NCBI GenBank assembly: GCA_049314715.1
Contig: JBMOEL010000098.1
Span: 1-6,850 of the forward strand
Direction: 5' to 3'
Length of the DNA stretch: 6,850 bases
Source of the DNA: JAFLDD01 sp049314715
Lineage (GTDB): Bacteria; Pseudomonadota; Alphaproteobacteria; Rickettsiales; UBA3002
Shown one piece after another: positions 5,307 to 6,850 of the stretch (its first letter is position 1; each line of letters begins with the position of its first letter). Both the position numbers and the translations under genes were made by a program. The notes beneath the pieces were generated by a model. That model made no database searches. It worked only from the letters and a program-made list of their open reading frames with translations, and had not been told where the DNA came from.

Positions 5307-5999
5307 ATGCGCACTATGCAACAGCACGAACACGCAGTCGAATATGTCAAGCATGTGGACTTAGCGCCGCCGAATGGTGCCAAGCGTGTGCTCATGCATA
5401 GTTGCTGCGCACCCTGCGCGGGGGAGCTAATGGAGCAAATGATTGCCAATGGCATTGAGCTTACTATTTTCTTCTATAACCCCAATATCCACCCCAAAAA
5501 AGAATATGAAATCCGCAAGCAGGAGAATATCCGCTTCGCAGAAAAAATGGGCATTCCGTTTGTCGATGCGGATTATGACGTGCAGAATTGGTTTGCCCGT
5601 GCCAAGGGTATGGAGCGTGAGCCAGAACGCGGCGTACGCTGCACCATGTGTTTTGACATGCGGTTTGAGCGCACGGCGCTATATGCGTATGAGAATGGCT
5701 TTCCAGTCATCACCAGCTCACTGGGCATTTCGCGTTGGAAGAATATGGATCAGATTAATGACTGCGGCATTCGTGCCGCCGCGCCCTATGAGGGTATTAC
5801 CTACTGGGATTATAATTGGCGCAAAGAGGGCGGCGGTGCGCGCATGTATGAAATCGCCAAGCGCGAAGCATTCTACGCCCAGCAATATTGCGGCTGTATT
5901 TACTCGCTACGCGACACGAATGATTGGCGTGAGTCTAAAGGCCGCGAAAAAATCGCTATCGGCGAAACCTGGTATGAAGAGAAGCTGAAGGCGAATTAA
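5307..5999 (+). CDS. queH: Epoxyqueuosine reductase QueH
   Basis: QueH reduces epoxyqueuosine to queuosine in the wobble position of tRNAs with GUN anticodons, the last step of queuosine synthesis; it is the cobalamin-independent alternative to QueG. The 230-residue protein shows the family signatures: LMHSCCAPC (29-37; Cys33, Cys34, Cys37), FFYNPNIHPKKEYEIR (55-70), the EPERGVRCTMCFDMRFERTA block (Cys112 and Cys115) and YCGCIYS (194-200; Cys195 and Cys197). These conserved cysteines supply iron-sulfur and metal ligands. Length is normal for the family. The ATG at 5307 follows a weak AGG at 5300-5302; the ATG at 5316 would remove only three residues. A terminator separates the gene from the upstream paralogs, so it should have its own promoter, but I cannot identify one in the short gap. 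No other queuosine gene is present in the window. Confidence 0.95.
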   Translation: MRTMQQHEHAVEYVKHVDLAPPNGAKRVLMHSCCAPCAGELMEQMIANGIELTIFFYNPNIHPKKEYEIRKQENIRFAEKMGIPFVDADYDVQNWFARAKGMEREPERGVRCTMCFDMRFERTALYAYENGFPVITSSLGISRWKNMDQINDCGIRAAAPYEGITYWDYNWRKEGGGARMYEIAKREAFYAQQYCGCIYSLRDTNDWRESKGREKIAIGETWYEEKLKAN

Positions 6000-6000
6000 T

Positions 6001-6408
6001 CTACCTTATGATTCTAGCTTTACCACCAACTTCTCCTAAAATTTGTAGAGCTCTATTGTTAATTGCCTCTACGTCATTTCCTGTATATTGGATGTCTCTA
6101 TAATTTCTTAATCGCTGAGTTATTCTATCTTCTGCGATATCTGCGCGTACGGCTGTGCTAGCTTCTTCCGTTAATGCGCCCCATCCAAAACGGCTAATTT
6201 TTTCTCCTAGAATGGCCCAGCCAAGGTTGTTTGTATTGTCAATTTGCGTATTAAGCGCCAGTGCTAACATATCAGCTTCAACCGAGTTATTGATTGTTGT
6301 TGGGCTGTTGGTTGGCGAAAATGCAATATCCAGAACGCGATTAAGCACGTCATCATTTAGGGCTGGATAAGCTATTCGTAAGTTTGCTAATTCTAATTCT
6401 CTGTCCAT
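6001..6408 (-). CDS. Unknown small, probably soluble protein
   Basis: I do not recognise this protein of 135 residues. It starts MDRELELANLRIAYPALND and appears mostly helical and soluble, with no signal peptide, membrane segment or cysteine. A Thr/Asn-rich stretch (about 32-42, PTNSPTTINNS) and GEKISRFGWGALTEE stand out but match no motif I know. The start is well supported: GGAG (6415-6418, minus strand) stands six bases before the ATG, with a good promoter behind it. The gene runs toward queH, with a single base between the two stop codons. It is visibly more AT-rich than queH, which would fit later acquisition but is not proof. Confidence 0.75.
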   Translation of the reverse strand: MDRELELANLRIAYPALNDDVLNRVLDIAFSPTNSPTTINNSVEADMLALALNTQIDNTNNLGWAILGEKISRFGWGALTEEASTAVRADIAEDRITQRLRNYRDIQYTGNDVEAINNRALQILGEVGGKARIIR

Positions 6409-6435
6409 GATTTACTCCATATACTATTTGCTTTT

Positions 6436-6465
6436 ATTATCATCAAAATACCCAAAAAATGTTAA
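6436..6465 (-). promoter_or_regulatory. Sigma-70-like promoter for the 6001-6408 gene
   Basis: On the minus strand TTAACA (6465-6460) and GATAAT (6441-6436) each differ from consensus by one base and are separated by 18 bases of AT-rich DNA. Transcription would begin about 20 bases before the ATG at 6408, leaving room for the GGAG. It is the best promoter match in the window. Confidence 0.6.
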
Positions 6466-6547
6466 AATTTCATGAAGATTGATGTGTTTGCTATCGAAAA
6501 AGTTCTGGAGCTATATAAAACGAATCTCAAAGTCATGTAAAAATGAT

Positions 6548-6850
6548 TTAGGAGATCAAATCTCTATCCGCAGCGCAGCTGTCGCTAGGCGCCCTGCCAA
6601 TAACAATATTTCGATCATATACTGATGGTATCACCACCCCTGCCGCTTGTAGCGCACGGGATATTCTTGAATAATGCGCTTGAGGTGAAACAGTCTCATA
6701 CTCTCCAGATGCATTCTGCGTATCTCCAACCGGTTGGTAACTATTAGCATATAAGATGGGTATATATCTTATTGAGGTTGTGTCATGAGTTTCGCCACCA
6801 TCGCCCCCGCCAGCGAATACTTCCACACAAGTGTCTGGACCCAAGCCTTG
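6548..6850 (-). CDS. Unknown protein, C-terminal part (runs off right edge)
   Basis: The minus-strand frame is open from the right edge to a TAA at 6548-6550, giving about 100 residues. A TTG at 6844 could serve as a start, but the frame continues past it with no sign of a ribosome site, so the gene most likely enters from outside. Visible features are VEVFAGGGDGGETHD, a Gly-rich acidic loop, two cysteines well apart, and no membrane segment. I recognise no family. It lies 139 bp upstream of the 6001-6408 gene on the same strand, but a good promoter in the gap argues that the latter is transcribed separately. Coding status rests on an uninterrupted frame and protein-like composition. Confidence 0.55.
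   Translation of the reverse strand, partial: QGLGPDTCVEVFAGGGDGGETHDTTSIRYIPILYANSYQPVGDTQNASGEYETVSPQAHYSRISRALQAAGVVIPSVYDRNIVIGRAPSDSCAADRDLIS

Noticed and set aside
6472..6540. 22-codon plus-strand frame MKIDVFAIEKVLELYKTNLK...
   Set aside because: The peptide looks plausible, but there is no ribosome site and it sits in the promoter region of the minus-strand gene. It could be a gene remnant but cannot be supported.

Overview
The window looks like chromosomal DNA from an alphaproteobacterium. The LipA fragment carries the CEEAACPNIGECW and CTRACAFCN signatures, which by memory most resemble Rickettsiales and related lineages. There is an rpoZ-rel gene pair with one long bifunctional Rel/SpoT, an extended acidic omega subunit, and GTCATTGCGAG-type palindromic repeats. 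The lineage is an inference from protein likeness; a host-associated or small-genome alphaproteobacterium would fit but is not shown.

Layout. Positions 1-326 (minus) hold the N-terminal part of lipoyl synthase, running off the left edge. It is divergent from rpoZ (401-802, plus), and a strong imperfect dyad lies between them. rel/spoT (890-3043, plus) follows rpoZ. Next comes a compact block in which GTCATTGCGAG repeats frame a small GIY-YIG nuclease gene (3085-3381). Then come two tandem paralogous genes of unrecognised family (3570-4379 and 4496-5230). Each has its own similar promoter region and Shine-Dalgarno sequence, and each ends in the same rho-independent terminator. queH (5307-5999, plus) follows and meets a convergent unknown gene (6001-6408, minus) with 1 bp between the stop codons. 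The right edge (6548-6850, minus) is the 3' part of another unknown gene.

How the genes relate. lipA, rpoZ, rel and queH are housekeeping functions: lipoate synthesis, RNA polymerase assembly, (p)ppGpp metabolism and queuosine tRNA modification. The accessory content is the repeat/GIY-YIG cassette and the paralogous pair. The paralogs keep nearly identical N-termini, matching C-terminal tails and matching flanking control signals, while their central domains have diverged and one has gained a 7-residue tandem repeat. Each has a glycine-rich hydrophobic stretch near the N-terminus and another before the tail, suggesting membrane association. These two genes, with their shared 11-bp-period direct-repeat promoter motif, are the best candidate for something undescribed here.
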